DNA of 43,117 bases from CAYLMM01 sp964384825 (GTDB taxonomy: Bacteria > Krumholzibacteriota > Krumholzibacteriia > LZORAL124-64-63). How positions within the stretch are numbered: the first letter of the stretch is position 1; each line of letters begins with the position of its first letter. The stretch spans positions 1 to 43,117 of the forward strand of contig CAYLMM010000017.1 in assembly GCA_964384825.1 (NCBI GenBank). The letters run 5' to 3'. Under the pieces are notes generated by a model. That model searched no databases. It worked only from the letters and a program-made list of their open reading frames with translations, and had not been told where the DNA came from. This document shows, piece by piece, positions 1 to 8,378 of this stretch. A program made the translations under genes and the position numbers.

Positions 1-1694
1 TGGCCGTGCATCCAGTTGATCATGTAGCCGCCGTAGCTGGCGCCCGCGGCCACGACCTTGCTCCCGTCGAGCCAGCCGTAGCGCTCCAGCGCGGCGTCGA
101 GGCCCTTTTCCAGATCCTCCAGCGGCCGGTCGCCCCAGTGGCCGCTGATCGCGTCGCAGAAATCCTGGCCGTAGCCGGTCGAGCCGTGGAAATCGACGGC
201 CACGGTCGCGAAGCCGGCGCCGACGTAGGCCTGGGGATTCCAGCGGTAGTGGAAGTCGTTGCCGAAGCTGCCCTGGGGCCCGCCGTGGACCAGGAAGGTC
301 AGCGGCCAGGTCTGCCCGGCGGCGGCCTTCTCTTCGGTCCAGTCGTAGGGCTTGACCAGGTAGGCGTAGACGGTTTCGCCGTTCCAGCCCTCGAAGGTGA
401 ACTGCTCGGGCTCGCCCATCAGGCAGTCGGCCAGCTTCGCGTCGTTCAGACGGGTCAGGCGCCGCTCCTCGCCCTTGAAGGCGTAGATCTCGTTGGGGCC
501 GCGCAGGTGGTTCTTGGTGTAGACCAGGGTCTTGCCGGCCAGATCCAGCGAACCGTTGCTGCCGTCGCGCACCAGCAGCTTCGTCTTGCCGCTCTTCACG
601 TCCATCGAGAAGATCGACCTCTGGCCCAGGTAGCCGGCGATCATGTACAGGGTCTTGCCGTTCCGCGACCAGACCAGGCCGTGCGGGCTGAGGTCGAGAC
701 CGTCGTGGATCAGGTCCACATGTACGGCGTTGCCCTCCGGCCAATCGCTCAGGACGATCTGGAACCTGTCGGCCTCGAAGCCGGGACGCGTCATGGCCAG
801 GTAGGCCATGGTCTTGCCGTCCGGGGAGAACAGGGGTGTGGTGTCCCAGGCCTCGTTGGCCTCGGTCAGGCAGGCGAATTCGCCGGAGCCGTCGGTCGGC
901 GCGGCGTAGAGGTCGTAGTCGGTGCTCCAGGCGGCCTCGCTGCCTTCCTTGATCTTGGCGGTGAAGACCAGCGTCTTGCCGTCGGCGGAGAACGCGAATT
1001 CCTCGCTGCCGCCCCAGGGCTGGGTCGGGGTGTCGGCGTCCAGGCCGGGAGTCAGGTCGAGCGGCTCGGCGCCGGGATCGTGGGGAGACCAGATGAAGAC
1101 GTGGCTGCGCTTGCCGTCCTCCCAGTGGTCCCAGTGCCGGAACATGAGCTCGTCGTAGATCATGCCGGTGGATTTCCTGGCGGCCAGCTCCGCATCGCGG
1201 GCGACCGTCTCGGCGACGGTCATGTCGGGGTAGACATCCATCGTGAACGCCAGCGACCGCAGCTGGGGGACGACCTCGAGGTTGCCCACGTCCAGGGGCA
1301 GGTCGGTGATCCGGACGGCCTCGCCGCCGCTCGGGTCGATCTTCCAGACCTGGGCCGATCCGCCGCGCGTGGACAGGAAGAACAGGGTTCCGTCCATGCA
1401 CCAGCGCGGGTTCCAGTCGGCGGCCGGGTCGGAGGTGAGCCGGCGGACGTTGTCGCCGTCGATGTCGGCCAGCCAGATGTCGGTGCGTCCGCGGTCGGCC
1501 TCGAGGTCGGTGCCGCGCACAGTGAAGGCGACGGTTTCGCCGTCGGGCGAGACCCGGGGGCCGCCGATGCGGTCCATGGCGAGCATGTCGTGCACCGAGA
1601 AGGGGTGCGGCGCGGCCGGGGCTTCGGCCGCCGCCGCCGAGGCCGACACCAGCAGCAGGGCGATCAGGGGAAACATCCAGGAACGTAGGCGCAC
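1..1694 (-). CDS. S9 family (prolyl oligopeptidase-like) serine peptidase, secreted, 3' end cut by window edge
   Basis: This is an exported serine peptidase of the S9 (prolyl oligopeptidase/acylaminoacyl peptidase) family. It starts at GTG 1694, preceded by GGGAGG at 1703-1708 with 8 nt spacing. Residues 1-22 form a signal peptide with a hydrophobic core (FPLIALLLVSA). The middle of about 350 residues has the alternating SPDG/PDGK pattern of the S9 N-terminal beta-propeller. The hydrolase domain begins around residue 480 with an HGGPQGSFG oxyanion-type motif. The nucleophile is Ser553 in GASYGGYM (GxSxGG). The catalytic Asp and His lie beyond position 1, so the last 100 or so residues are missing. 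The gene lies 110 bp downstream of another secreted protease on the same strand, so co-expression is possible but unproven. In the gap, TATATT on the minus strand is a weak -10 candidate. The family assignment is firm; substrate preference is unknown. Confidence 0.93.
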   Translation of the reverse strand, partial: MRLRSWMFPLIALLLVSASAAAAEAPAAPHPFSVHDMLAMDRIGGPRVSPDGETVAFTVRGTDLEADRGRTDIWLADIDGDNVRRLTSDPAADWNPRWCMDGTLFFLSTRGGSAQVWKIDPSGGEAVRITDLPLDVGNLEVVPQLRSLAFTMDVYPDMTVAETVARDAELAARKSTGMIYDELMFRHWDHWEDGKRSHVFIWSPHDPGAEPLDLTPGLDADTPTQPWGGSEEFAFSADGKTLVFTAKIKEGSEAAWSTDYDLYAAPTDGSGEFACLTEANEAWDTTPLFSPDGKTMAYLAMTRPGFEADRFQIVLSDWPEGNAVHVDLIHDGLDLSPHGLVWSRNGKTLYMIAGYLGQRSIFSMDVKSGKTKLLVRDGSNGSLDLAGKTLVYTKNHLRGPNEIYAFKGEERRLTRLNDAKLADCLMGEPEQFTFEGWNGETVYAYLVKPYDWTEEKAAAGQTWPLTFLVHGGPQGSFGNDFHYRWNPQAYVGAGFATVAVDFHGSTGYGQDFCDAISGHWGDRPLEDLEKGLDAALERYGWLDGSKVVAAGASYGGYMINWMHG

Positions 1695-1804
1695 GATGAC
1701 ATCCTCCCGGTTCGGACGGGTTCAGGGGTTCACGGATCCAGGGAAATATAACGGTTCGCGGCGGTCGGCGGCAGGGAAAGATCGTCGGCGCGGGCGGGGC
1801 GGGA

Positions 1805-4669
1805 TCATTTCACGAGGGTCACGACCCGGCGCGCGACCGAACCCGCGCCGTCGACCATCCTGACGAAATAGACGCCGCTGGGGACCGGACGGCCCGAGCC
1901 GTCGGTTCCGCGCCAGGTCGCGGAGCCGGAAGCGGGCGCGTCCTCGCGATCGACCAGCACGTCGACGAGCCGGCCGCGCAGGTCGTAGACGGCCATCCGC
2001 AGACGCCCGGCCCCGGACATCCGCCAGCTGATCGAAGTGGCCGGATTGAAGGGGTTGGGATGGGCCGAGAGGATCGGGGCCGCGACCGGCACGAGCGTGC
2101 CCGGATCCACCGCGGTCATGACGTTGCCGGTGTCCCAGGTGATCGCATCGATCCAGAAGCCGGTGCCCTGGTTGTTCTCGTCGGAGGCGAAGTTGATCGA
2201 GAACTTCAGGGGCTGATCCTTGAAGGCCGTCAGGTCGAAGACGGCGCCCTGCCAGCCTCCGCCGTCGCCCGACCAGCCGGGCTGGAAGTCGAGGGCCGAG
2301 ACGTAGGCGTCGCTGTAGAGGCTCAGCGGCGTCACGAGCTGCCATTCGCCGCCGACGCTGACGGTCAGGTTGGCGCCGTCGAAACCCGGCTCGGTTTCGC
2401 ACCAGTAGTGGAAGCTCAGCCGGAGCGAGTCGGCGTCCGAGAAGTCGTACGACGGGGAGATGAGCGATCCGGAGCCCAGGTTCGAGTAGTCGCCCGCCTG
2501 CCCGACGCCCCAGCAGTAGTCGGGGCTCTCGCCGAAACCGGAGCCGGGACCGCGGTAGGGCAGGCTCCAGGCCCAGATCGACGTCGAGACGGTGAAGTCG
2601 CCCTGCGAGAGATTGAAGTCCTGGCTGACGGTCGGCATTTCCTGGAAGATCTCGCAGATGTTGTTCTGCGCGAGGCGCGTATCGACCATCGCGACATCCG
2701 CGCCGTAGCCGGCGAGATTGTCGAACCGCACGGTGTAGGTCACGCCGCGGGGGATGGCCGCGAAGACGAATCCGCCGTAGATGTCGGTGGTCCTGGGGGG
2801 CACGCCGGTGCCGAGAATGGAGACGCGGACGTCCTCGATCGGGGCGCCCCCCGGGTCCTTGACCCGGCCCTGGATGTTCACCGAGGGCAGGCGCAGCAGG
2901 GTCACGTCCAGGCCCACGGTGCCGCCGGCCGGGATGAAGGTCGCGACCGAATCGGGATGGAAGTAGAACGACGAGAAGCGCAGGGTCGCGTCGCCGGCCA
3001 GCGCGGACAGGCTGAACATGCCGCTCGCGTCGGTGACCGTGCCGCCGCCCTGATCGGCGATGACGACCTGGATGTCGGACAGCGGAGCCCCGCTGGCGAA
3101 GTCGCGGACCACCCCGGAGACGCGCCCCGATCCGACCAGGGCGGCGCTGCGGGCGGCCACGATGTCGGGCCGGGTGCCGACCTCCTGATAGCCGACCGAG
3201 GGGGTTCCGGTCTGGTTCAGGAAATGGCGCGCGAGTTGGGATGTCAGCGTGAAGCCCAGCTCCTCGCGGACCATGCCCTGGAGGCAGAGGATCGCGCCGG
3301 CGACCAGGCCGGCGGCGCTGGACGTGCCGGAGAAGGACGACGTGTACCACATGCTCTGCGGGTAGGTCGGCGGGCCCTGCAGCGAGCCGTAGCCGGCCGT
3401 GGTCACGTTGTTGCCCCAGGAGTTCACGTCGATCCGGCTGCCGAAGTTGGTGAACGACGAAGGGTTGTTGGGCTGGTCGGTGGCGCCGACGAGGATCGCG
3501 CCGGAATCGCGGATGTCGCGGTTGAAGAGGTCTTCGTAGCTGGGACTGTCGAGGTTCTGCTCGCCGTTGCCTCCCGCCTCGCAGACCACGTAACCGGCCG
3601 CGGTGGCGACCTGGATGGCGTCGAAGGTGTCCCGCCAGTATTCCATCGGCAGGTAGCCGAACTGGCCGACCCCGTTGGCGAAGGGGCCCGGGGCGTGCAG
3701 CTCGATCAGGATCACGTCGCCGGGCGAGAGTTCCATGGTGGCGACCAGGATGGCGTCGGCCGCGGAGTAGTAGGCCACCGCCACGCCCCCCGCCTGGCTG
3801 CCGGGCGCCACGCCGCGCACGCCGATGTCGTTGTCGATGCCCACGATCTCGGCGACCACCGCGGTGCCGTGGTCGATCCACTCGATCTCGTCGATGAAGC
3901 CGCCGGAGGCGTGGAACGGCGACGGGATGTCCTCGTGCGCCCAGTACCATCCGCCCTCGATGTCGATCACCCGGGAGCCGGTTCCCGTGCCGCCGGGATA
4001 CGCCTCGGCCAGCAGGACGTTCATTCCGTTCGGCGGCGTGCCCAGGTAGCCCTGGTAGGGCTGGAAGTTGCCTGATTCGAGCAGGACGACGGGCTCGCCG
4101 GGATCGCGCGGCGGCGGTTCGTAGGTTTCGGTGAAGGCGTCGAAGCCGAGCGCGGCGGGAACCGCCTTCGGCTCGAGATAGGCGGTTTCGATGTCGGGAG
4201 AGGCCAGCAGTTCGGCCAGCAGTTCGAGCAGGCGTCCGCGGTCCGACGCGGGGATACCGGGATCGAGCCGGGCGTAGCGGTTCAGGTCGGGCAGCGCGCG
4301 CCCCGATCGGGACTCGGCCGCGATCCGGATGGCGTCGACCTTCGCCGGGGAGGCGGAGAAATGGCGCTGGAGATCACGCCCAGGAGCGATCCGGGCCAGC
4401 AGGCTGCGGACGCGGCCGGCGCGGACCTGCGGGTCGCCCACGGCCGCGGCGGTGGTCCGTCCCACGGCGGCGTCGGTGGCCAGACCGGCGGGCCCGACGG
4501 TCAATCCGGATTCGGCGGCGAACTTGATCACGATGCGGCCCGAGGGGGCCGGCGTCTGGGCGTCCAGGACCGCGGCGATCCGATCCGGCGGAACGTCCGC
4601 GGCCGCTGACACGGCCGGGACCGCCGTCGTCGCCAGAAGCAGGATCAAGCCCAGGGTCCGAAGTCTCAT
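1805..4669 (-). CDS. Secreted subtilisin-like (S8) protease with carboxypeptidase-regulatory repeats and C-terminal FlgD-like domain
   Basis: This is a 954-residue exported subtilase. The ATG at 4669 has AAGGAAC about 6 nt upstream, and residues 1-22 are a signal peptide ending near AVSA. The S8 triad is visible as Asp236 (VIDIEGG), His267 (DHGTAV) and Ser450 (FSGTSSAAG), with the oxyanion Asn368 in GGNGE. Residues about 30-170 look like an inhibitor-type propeptide. After the protease come two CarboxypepD_reg-type beta-sandwiches (about 515-595 and 596-660), each with a TDASG/TDIYG turn. An immune-inhibitor-A-like jelly-roll follows at about 685-850. A C-terminal FlgD-like Ig domain starts at HPNPFNPATS and ends in a basic tail, and resembles the sorting or attachment domains of FCB-group secreted proteins. 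It is probably released to, or displayed on, the cell surface for polypeptide degradation. Activity is expected because all catalytic residues are present. Confidence 0.92.
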   Translation of the reverse strand: MRLRTLGLILLLATTAVPAVSAAADVPPDRIAAVLDAQTPAPSGRIVIKFAAESGLTVGPAGLATDAAVGRTTAAAVGDPQVRAGRVRSLLARIAPGRDLQRHFSASPAKVDAIRIAAESRSGRALPDLNRYARLDPGIPASDRGRLLELLAELLASPDIETAYLEPKAVPAALGFDAFTETYEPPPRDPGEPVVLLESGNFQPYQGYLGTPPNGMNVLLAEAYPGGTGTGSRVIDIEGGWYWAHEDIPSPFHASGGFIDEIEWIDHGTAVVAEIVGIDNDIGVRGVAPGSQAGGVAVAYYSAADAILVATMELSPGDVILIELHAPGPFANGVGQFGYLPMEYWRDTFDAIQVATAAGYVVCEAGGNGEQNLDSPSYEDLFNRDIRDSGAILVGATDQPNNPSSFTNFGSRIDVNSWGNNVTTAGYGSLQGPPTYPQSMWYTSSFSGTSSAAGLVAGAILCLQGMVREELGFTLTSQLARHFLNQTGTPSVGYQEVGTRPDIVAARSAALVGSGRVSGVVRDFASGAPLSDIQVVIADQGGGTVTDASGMFSLSALAGDATLRFSSFYFHPDSVATFIPAGGTVGLDVTLLRLPSVNIQGRVKDPGGAPIEDVRVSILGTGVPPRTTDIYGGFVFAAIPRGVTYTVRFDNLAGYGADVAMVDTRLAQNNICEIFQEMPTVSQDFNLSQGDFTVSTSIWAWSLPYRGPGSGFGESPDYCWGVGQAGDYSNLGSGSLISPSYDFSDADSLRLSFHYWCETEPGFDGANLTVSVGGEWQLVTPLSLYSDAYVSALDFQPGWSGDGGGWQGAVFDLTAFKDQPLKFSINFASDENNQGTGFWIDAITWDTGNVMTAVDPGTLVPVAAPILSAHPNPFNPATSISWRMSGAGRLRMAVYDLRGRLVDVLVDREDAPASGSATWRGTDGSGRPVPSGVYFVRMVDGAGSVARRVVTLVK

Positions 4670-4965
4670 GATCGGTTCCTTGCGGGATGTCGGGGGTCAT
4701 CTCCGTGAGCTCGATTCGGAAGCTCGTTGGATCAGTGTACGGAGAACCTTCCCCCGCGGGCAAACGCCGTCCGGTTTTCGGAGCGCCTTCCTCCAGTTAT
4801 CTACGTACACAATCTCTCGCCGGTTGCCTTCGATCGCCAGATATGCGGACCGTCCGTTGACCGGCGGGGCGTGGGATGCGACATTGGTCGTCGGGGCCGA
4901 TCCGGCCCTCCGGCGAGCCGAAACGGGCGGAATCCGGAATCCGGCATCAGCAAGGAAGGAATGGC
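4670..4965. other. Divergent intergenic region between S8 protease and aminopeptidase P
   Basis: These 296 bp separate two divergent genes and must hold both promoters. I see no convincing -35/-10 pair on either strand, no tRNA and no strong hairpin. An upstream in-frame ATG at 4876 would add 30 residues to the aminopeptidase, but it has no SD and the added residues are low-complexity and charged. I treat that stretch as leader. Confidence 0.4.
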
Positions 4966-6753
4966 ATGGAGACTCGCGAGAAACTGGCCGCTCTGCGGAA
5001 TCTCATGAAGAAGAACGGCGCCGACGCCTATTACGTCCCGAGCGTGGATGCTCATCAGAGCGAGTACGTGCCGGCATGCTGGCGGCGCCGGGCCTGGTTG
5101 AGCGGATTCACCGGATCCGCGGGCGACGTGGTGGTCACCATGAGCAAGGCGGTTCTCTGGACAGACGGCCGCTATTTCCTGCAGGCCTCCGACCAGCTCG
5201 CGGATTCGGGCATCGACCTGATGAAGATGGGACAGCCCGGAGTGCCCTCGCTGATCGAATGGACCGGCGCGGCGCTGCGCAAGGGGCAGGTCCTGGGCGT
5301 GGATCCCCGCGTCCTGTCGGTCTCCGCGGCCGGGGACTTCATCGACGGTTTCGACGCCGCCGGCGTGGAGGTCCGCTTCATCGAGCAGAATCTGGTCGAC
5401 GCGATCTGGGCCGACCGGCCCGAGCCCTCGACCGCGCCGCTGCGGATCCACGCCGACCGCTTCGCCGGAGAGCCGGTCAAGGACAAGCTGACCCGCCTGC
5501 GGGCCTGGATGAAGACCATCGGGGTGCGGGCCCACGTGCTCGGCGCCCTCGACCAGATCGCCTGGCTCTTCAACATCCGCAGCAACGACGTGGACTACAA
5601 TCCCCTGGCGGTCTCCTACGCCGTGATCACCGAGCGGGGCGCGACCCTGTACGTCGATCCGCGCAAGGTGAACGCCCGTGTCCGCGCCCGCCTGAAGGGC
5701 AAGGTCGCGTTGCGTCCCTACGACGCGGTCGGCGCCGGGCTGGCGGACATCGCGCGCCGGGGATGGAGCGTGCTGATCGATCCGGACACCGTGAACCAGT
5801 GGGTCCTGGAGCAGCTGCGCGGCGCCCCGACGGTCACCGGGCCCTCGCCGGTGACGGCGATGAAGTCGGTCAAGAACCCCGTCCAGATCGCCGGCACCAA
5901 GGCCGCCCACGTGCGCGACGGCGTGGCGATGGTGAAGTTCCTGAAGTGGCTCGAGCAGGCGGTTCCGGCCGGCGGGCACACCGAGCTTTCGGTCGCCGCC
6001 AAGCTGCGCGACCTGCGGGCCGAAGGCGAGAACTTCCAGGATCTGAGCTTCGGCACGATCAGCGCCTACGGACCCAACGGGGCGATCATCCACTACGAGC
6101 CGACCCCGGAGACCGACGCGAAAATGAAGCCTCGCGGGCTCTACCTGGTCGACTCGGGCGGCCAGTATCTCGACGGGACGACCGACATCACCCGCACGGT
6201 GGCCCTGGGGGAGACGACCGCCGCGATGCGCCGGGCCTTCACCGCGGTGCTGAAGGGCAACATCAACCTGACCCGCACGCCGTTCCCCGAGGGCTGGTCC
6301 GGCGGGCGGCTCGAGGTCCTGGCGCGGCAGGCCCTGTGGATGTCGGGCCTGAACTACAACCACGGCACCGGCCACGGCGTGGGCCACTACCTGAACGTGC
6401 ACGAGGGCCCGATGGCGATCAGCTTCCGCGACCACGGCAACGTGCCGATGCGGCCGGGGCAGCTGCTGTCGATCGAGCCGGGGCATTACGAGGCCGGCAA
6501 GTTCGGCGTCCGGCTGGAGAACCTGGCCTTCGTGGCCGAGGCGCCGGATCTGGGCGCCCCCGGGGAGAAATGGTGCCGCTGGGACGTGGTCACCCTCTGC
6601 CCCTTCGATCTCTCGCTGGTCGAGAAGAGCCTGCTGCAGCCCGACGAGATCGCCTGGCTGAACAGCTATCACAAGCGGGTCTACCGCGAGCTCTCGCCGC
6701 ATCTGGACCGGGCCCACAAGACCTGGCTGAAGAAGGCGACGCGCGCGATCTGA
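4966..6753 (+). CDS. Xaa-Pro aminopeptidase (aminopeptidase P, M24B)
   Basis: This is a cytosolic metallopeptidase that removes N-terminal residues preceding proline. I chose ATG 4966 because AAGGAAGGA lies at 4952-4960, 5 nt upstream. That gives 595 residues, the usual length of three-domain aminopeptidase P. Two creatinase-type N-terminal domains (about 1-300) precede the pita-bread catalytic domain (about 310-530) and a short M24_C tail (LCPFDLSL onward). The five metal ligands are Asp396 and Asp407 (DSGGQYLDGTTD), His470 (GTGHGVGH), Glu504 (SIEPG) and Glu518 (RLEN). Their spacing of 11, 63, 34 and 14 residues matches the human XPNPEP1 ligands. It is followed by a 13-bp hairpin and then the DMT transporter gene. 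Confidence 0.95.
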   Translation: METREKLAALRNLMKKNGADAYYVPSVDAHQSEYVPACWRRRAWLSGFTGSAGDVVVTMSKAVLWTDGRYFLQASDQLADSGIDLMKMGQPGVPSLIEWTGAALRKGQVLGVDPRVLSVSAAGDFIDGFDAAGVEVRFIEQNLVDAIWADRPEPSTAPLRIHADRFAGEPVKDKLTRLRAWMKTIGVRAHVLGALDQIAWLFNIRSNDVDYNPLAVSYAVITERGATLYVDPRKVNARVRARLKGKVALRPYDAVGAGLADIARRGWSVLIDPDTVNQWVLEQLRGAPTVTGPSPVTAMKSVKNPVQIAGTKAAHVRDGVAMVKFLKWLEQAVPAGGHTELSVAAKLRDLRAEGENFQDLSFGTISAYGPNGAIIHYEPTPETDAKMKPRGLYLVDSGGQYLDGTTDITRTVALGETTAAMRRAFTAVLKGNINLTRTPFPEGWSGGRLEVLARQALWMSGLNYNHGTGHGVGHYLNVHEGPMAISFRDHGNVPMRPGQLLSIEPGHYEAGKFGVRLENLAFVAEAPDLGAPGEKWCRWDVVTLCPFDLSLVEKSLLQPDEIAWLNSYHKRVYRELSPHLDRAHKTWLKKATRAI

Positions 6754-6760
6754 CCTTCCG

Positions 6761-6789
6761 CCGGGCGGCCGCGACGCGCGGCCGCCCGG
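6761..6789 (+). terminator. 13-bp perfect GC hairpin after the aminopeptidase gene
   Basis: Arms 6761-6773 and 6777-6789 are perfect reverse complements (13 bp, all G/C) around a 3-nt loop, 7 nt after the stop codon. No T-run follows, so it may be a weak or Rho-assisted terminator, or an mRNA-stabilising hairpin. The next gene begins only 20 nt later, so at least partial read-through is likely. Confidence 0.5.
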
Positions 6790-6808
6790 ACCTTCCCCCG
6801 GAGCAGCA

Positions 6809-7723
6809 GTGGACATCCTCGCATCCCGCACCGGAGAACTCATGGCCGTCGCGGCGGCCCTGATCTGGGGCTTCGGCGTGACGGCGTTTACCGGCGCCTC
6901 GCGCCGATCCGACCCCTTCGCGGTGAGCTTCGCCCGGCTGCCGCTGGGATTGCTGCTGCTGGGCGCTTCCTTCGCGGTGCTCAACGGACGCCTCTGGCCC
7001 GCCGGAGTCGACGTCGGCACCCATCTCTGGCTCGGGCTGAGCGGCCTTCTGGGACTGACCGTCGGCGACAGCTTCCTGTTCTACGCGTCGTCGACCATCG
7101 GGCCGCGCCGCGCCACGTTGATGCTGACCACCGCGCCCTTGTTCACGACCGTGACCGCCTGGGTCCTTCTCGGCGAAAAGCTGGGCCCGATGGCGCTGGG
7201 CGGGATCGCGGTGATCATCGCGGGCGTGGTGCTGGCGGTGTCCGGCCGCGACCAGGGCGGCGGACCTTTCCGCGATCTGCCCCGGCCGGTGCTGCGCCGC
7301 GGACTGGCGGCGGGACTGCTCTGCGGTCTGGGGACCGGGCTGGGGAACACCTGCGCGAAGGTCGGGATGGGCGGGATGGATCCGCTGGGGGCCACCTATG
7401 TCCGCATGGCCTGGGCCGCGCTCACGATGGCGGTCTTCGTGGCGCTGAATCCGCGGCTGCGCCGGGCCTTGCCTACGCTCCTGCGGCGTCCGGTGGCCGG
7501 GCCGCTGGCCGCCGGGGTGGTGCTGGGACCCTTCGTGGGCATGTGGCTGGCCATCGCGTCTCTGAAGCATACCGACGCCGGGGTGGCGACCGTCCTGCTG
7601 AACACCACGCCGATCACCGTGCTGCTGCCGTCGTGGATCTTCTACCGCGACCGCCCGACGCCGCGATCGATCCTGGGCGTCCTGGTGGCCGTCGGGGGCG
7701 GCCTGCTGCTCTTCCTGCGCTAG
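6809..7723 (+). CDS. EamA/DMT-superfamily permease
   Basis: This is an inner-membrane permease of the drug/metabolite transporter superfamily, with 304 residues (the family is usually 280-310). Two EamA repeats of five helices each are visible. The first begins with AAALIWGFG and the second at about residue 165 with GLAAGLLCGLGTGLGN. Each repeat ends in a glycine-rich helix (VIIAGVVLAVSG; GVLVAVGGGLLLF). The start is GTG 6809, with GGAG at 6800-6803 spaced 5 nt. The ATG at 6842 is an alternative that would remove 11 residues. Substrate cannot be deduced; relatives export amino acids, purines or metabolites. It is separated from the upstream aminopeptidase by a hairpin and is convergent with the macro-domain gene. 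Confidence 0.88.
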   Translation: MDILASRTGELMAVAAALIWGFGVTAFTGASRRSDPFAVSFARLPLGLLLLGASFAVLNGRLWPAGVDVGTHLWLGLSGLLGLTVGDSFLFYASSTIGPRRATLMLTTAPLFTTVTAWVLLGEKLGPMALGGIAVIIAGVVLAVSGRDQGGGPFRDLPRPVLRRGLAAGLLCGLGTGLGNTCAKVGMGGMDPLGATYVRMAWAALTMAVFVALNPRLRRALPTLLRRPVAGPLAAGVVLGPFVGMWLAIASLKHTDAGVATVLLNTTPITVLLPSWIFYRDRPTPRSILGVLVAVGGGLLLFLR

Positions 7724-7759
7724 TTCCGCGCGGCGGGGTTTTCCGGTGGGGCTGCCTGG

Positions 7760-7783
7760 CGGATTCCCCCGCATCGGAATCCG
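7760..7783. terminator. Putative bidirectional terminator between convergent genes
   Basis: An 8-bp perfect inverted repeat (CGGATTCC / GGAATCCG) with an 8-nt loop sits between the stop codons of the DMT permease and the macro-domain gene. Only GTTT follows on the plus strand, so the U-tract is poor. Position is the main support. Confidence 0.35.
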
Positions 7784-7796
7784 GTTTGGCATCCCC

Positions 7797-8342
7797 TCAA
7801 TCCGAACAGGCGATCTTCATCTTCTTCGCGGCGGCGCGGAAGGCCTTCAGGTCGTCGTCGGAGAAGAGGATGAACCGGATCTCGGCGAAGGCGTCGGGAT
7901 GGGCGGCGACGAACTCCTCGGCCGCCGCCAGCGCCACGGCCGACGCCTGGGCGACCGGATAGCCGTAGACGCCGGTGCTGATCGAGGGGAAGGCGATGGT
8001 TCCGCCGCCGCGTTCGGCGGCCGCGGCCAGGCTGCTGCGGTAGGCCGAGGCGAGCTTGCGGTCCTCGGCCCGGTGGCCGCCGTACCATACGGGCCCGACG
8101 GTGTGCACCACGAACCGGGCCGGCAGGTCGCCGGCGGTGGTCAGGACCGCCTCGCCGGTGGGGCAGCCGCCCCGCTCGGCGCGGATCCGGTCGCATTCGG
8201 CCATGATCGCCGGACCGCCGGCATGGTGGATGGCGCCGTCGACTCCGCCGCCCCCGCGCAGGCCCGAGTTGGCCGCGTTGACGATGAAGTCGCATTCCTG
8301 CTCGGTGATGTCCCCTCTGCGGATCACGATGGCCGTCGTCAT
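7797..8342 (-). CDS. Macro-domain protein, probable O-acetyl-ADP-ribose deacetylase
   Basis: This is a single-domain macro protein of 181 residues, the length of YmdB-like O-acetyl-ADP-ribose deacetylases. The ADP-ribose pocket is recognisable: GDIT at 10-13, the Asn-rich strand VNAANS at 21-26 with Asn22 and Asn25, the glycine loop GGGGVDGAIHHAGG at about 30-43 with catalytic-type Asp35, the VVHTVGPVW strand at about 78-86, and the phosphate loop SISTGVYGYP at about 118-127. It would hydrolyse O-acetyl-ADP-ribose or remove ADP-ribose from protein side chains in the cytosol. The ATG at 8342 lies 36 nt after the MscS gene stop on the same strand, so it is probably the last gene of a three-gene run. 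There is no sirtuin or ARTD partner nearby. Confidence 0.9.
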   Translation of the reverse strand: MTTAIVIRRGDITEQECDFIVNAANSGLRGGGGVDGAIHHAGGPAIMAECDRIRAERGGCPTGEAVLTTAGDLPARFVVHTVGPVWYGGHRAEDRKLASAYRSSLAAAAERGGGTIAFPSISTGVYGYPVAQASAVALAAAEEFVAAHPDAFAEIRFILFSDDDLKAFRAAAKKMKIACSD

Positions 8343-8378
8343 GGCGCTCCCTTCCGCCGGCGCGCCCGGAGCGGAGGC

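Noticed and set aside
6..1688. 560-residue plus-strand open frame
   Set aside because: It is the antisense shadow of the S9 peptidase, whose catalytic GASYGGYM and propeller read cleanly on the minus strand.
4876..4965. Upstream ATG 4876 as aminopeptidase start
   Set aside because: It has no SD and adds 30 non-conserved residues; ATG 4966 has AAGGAAGGA at good spacing and gives the family length.
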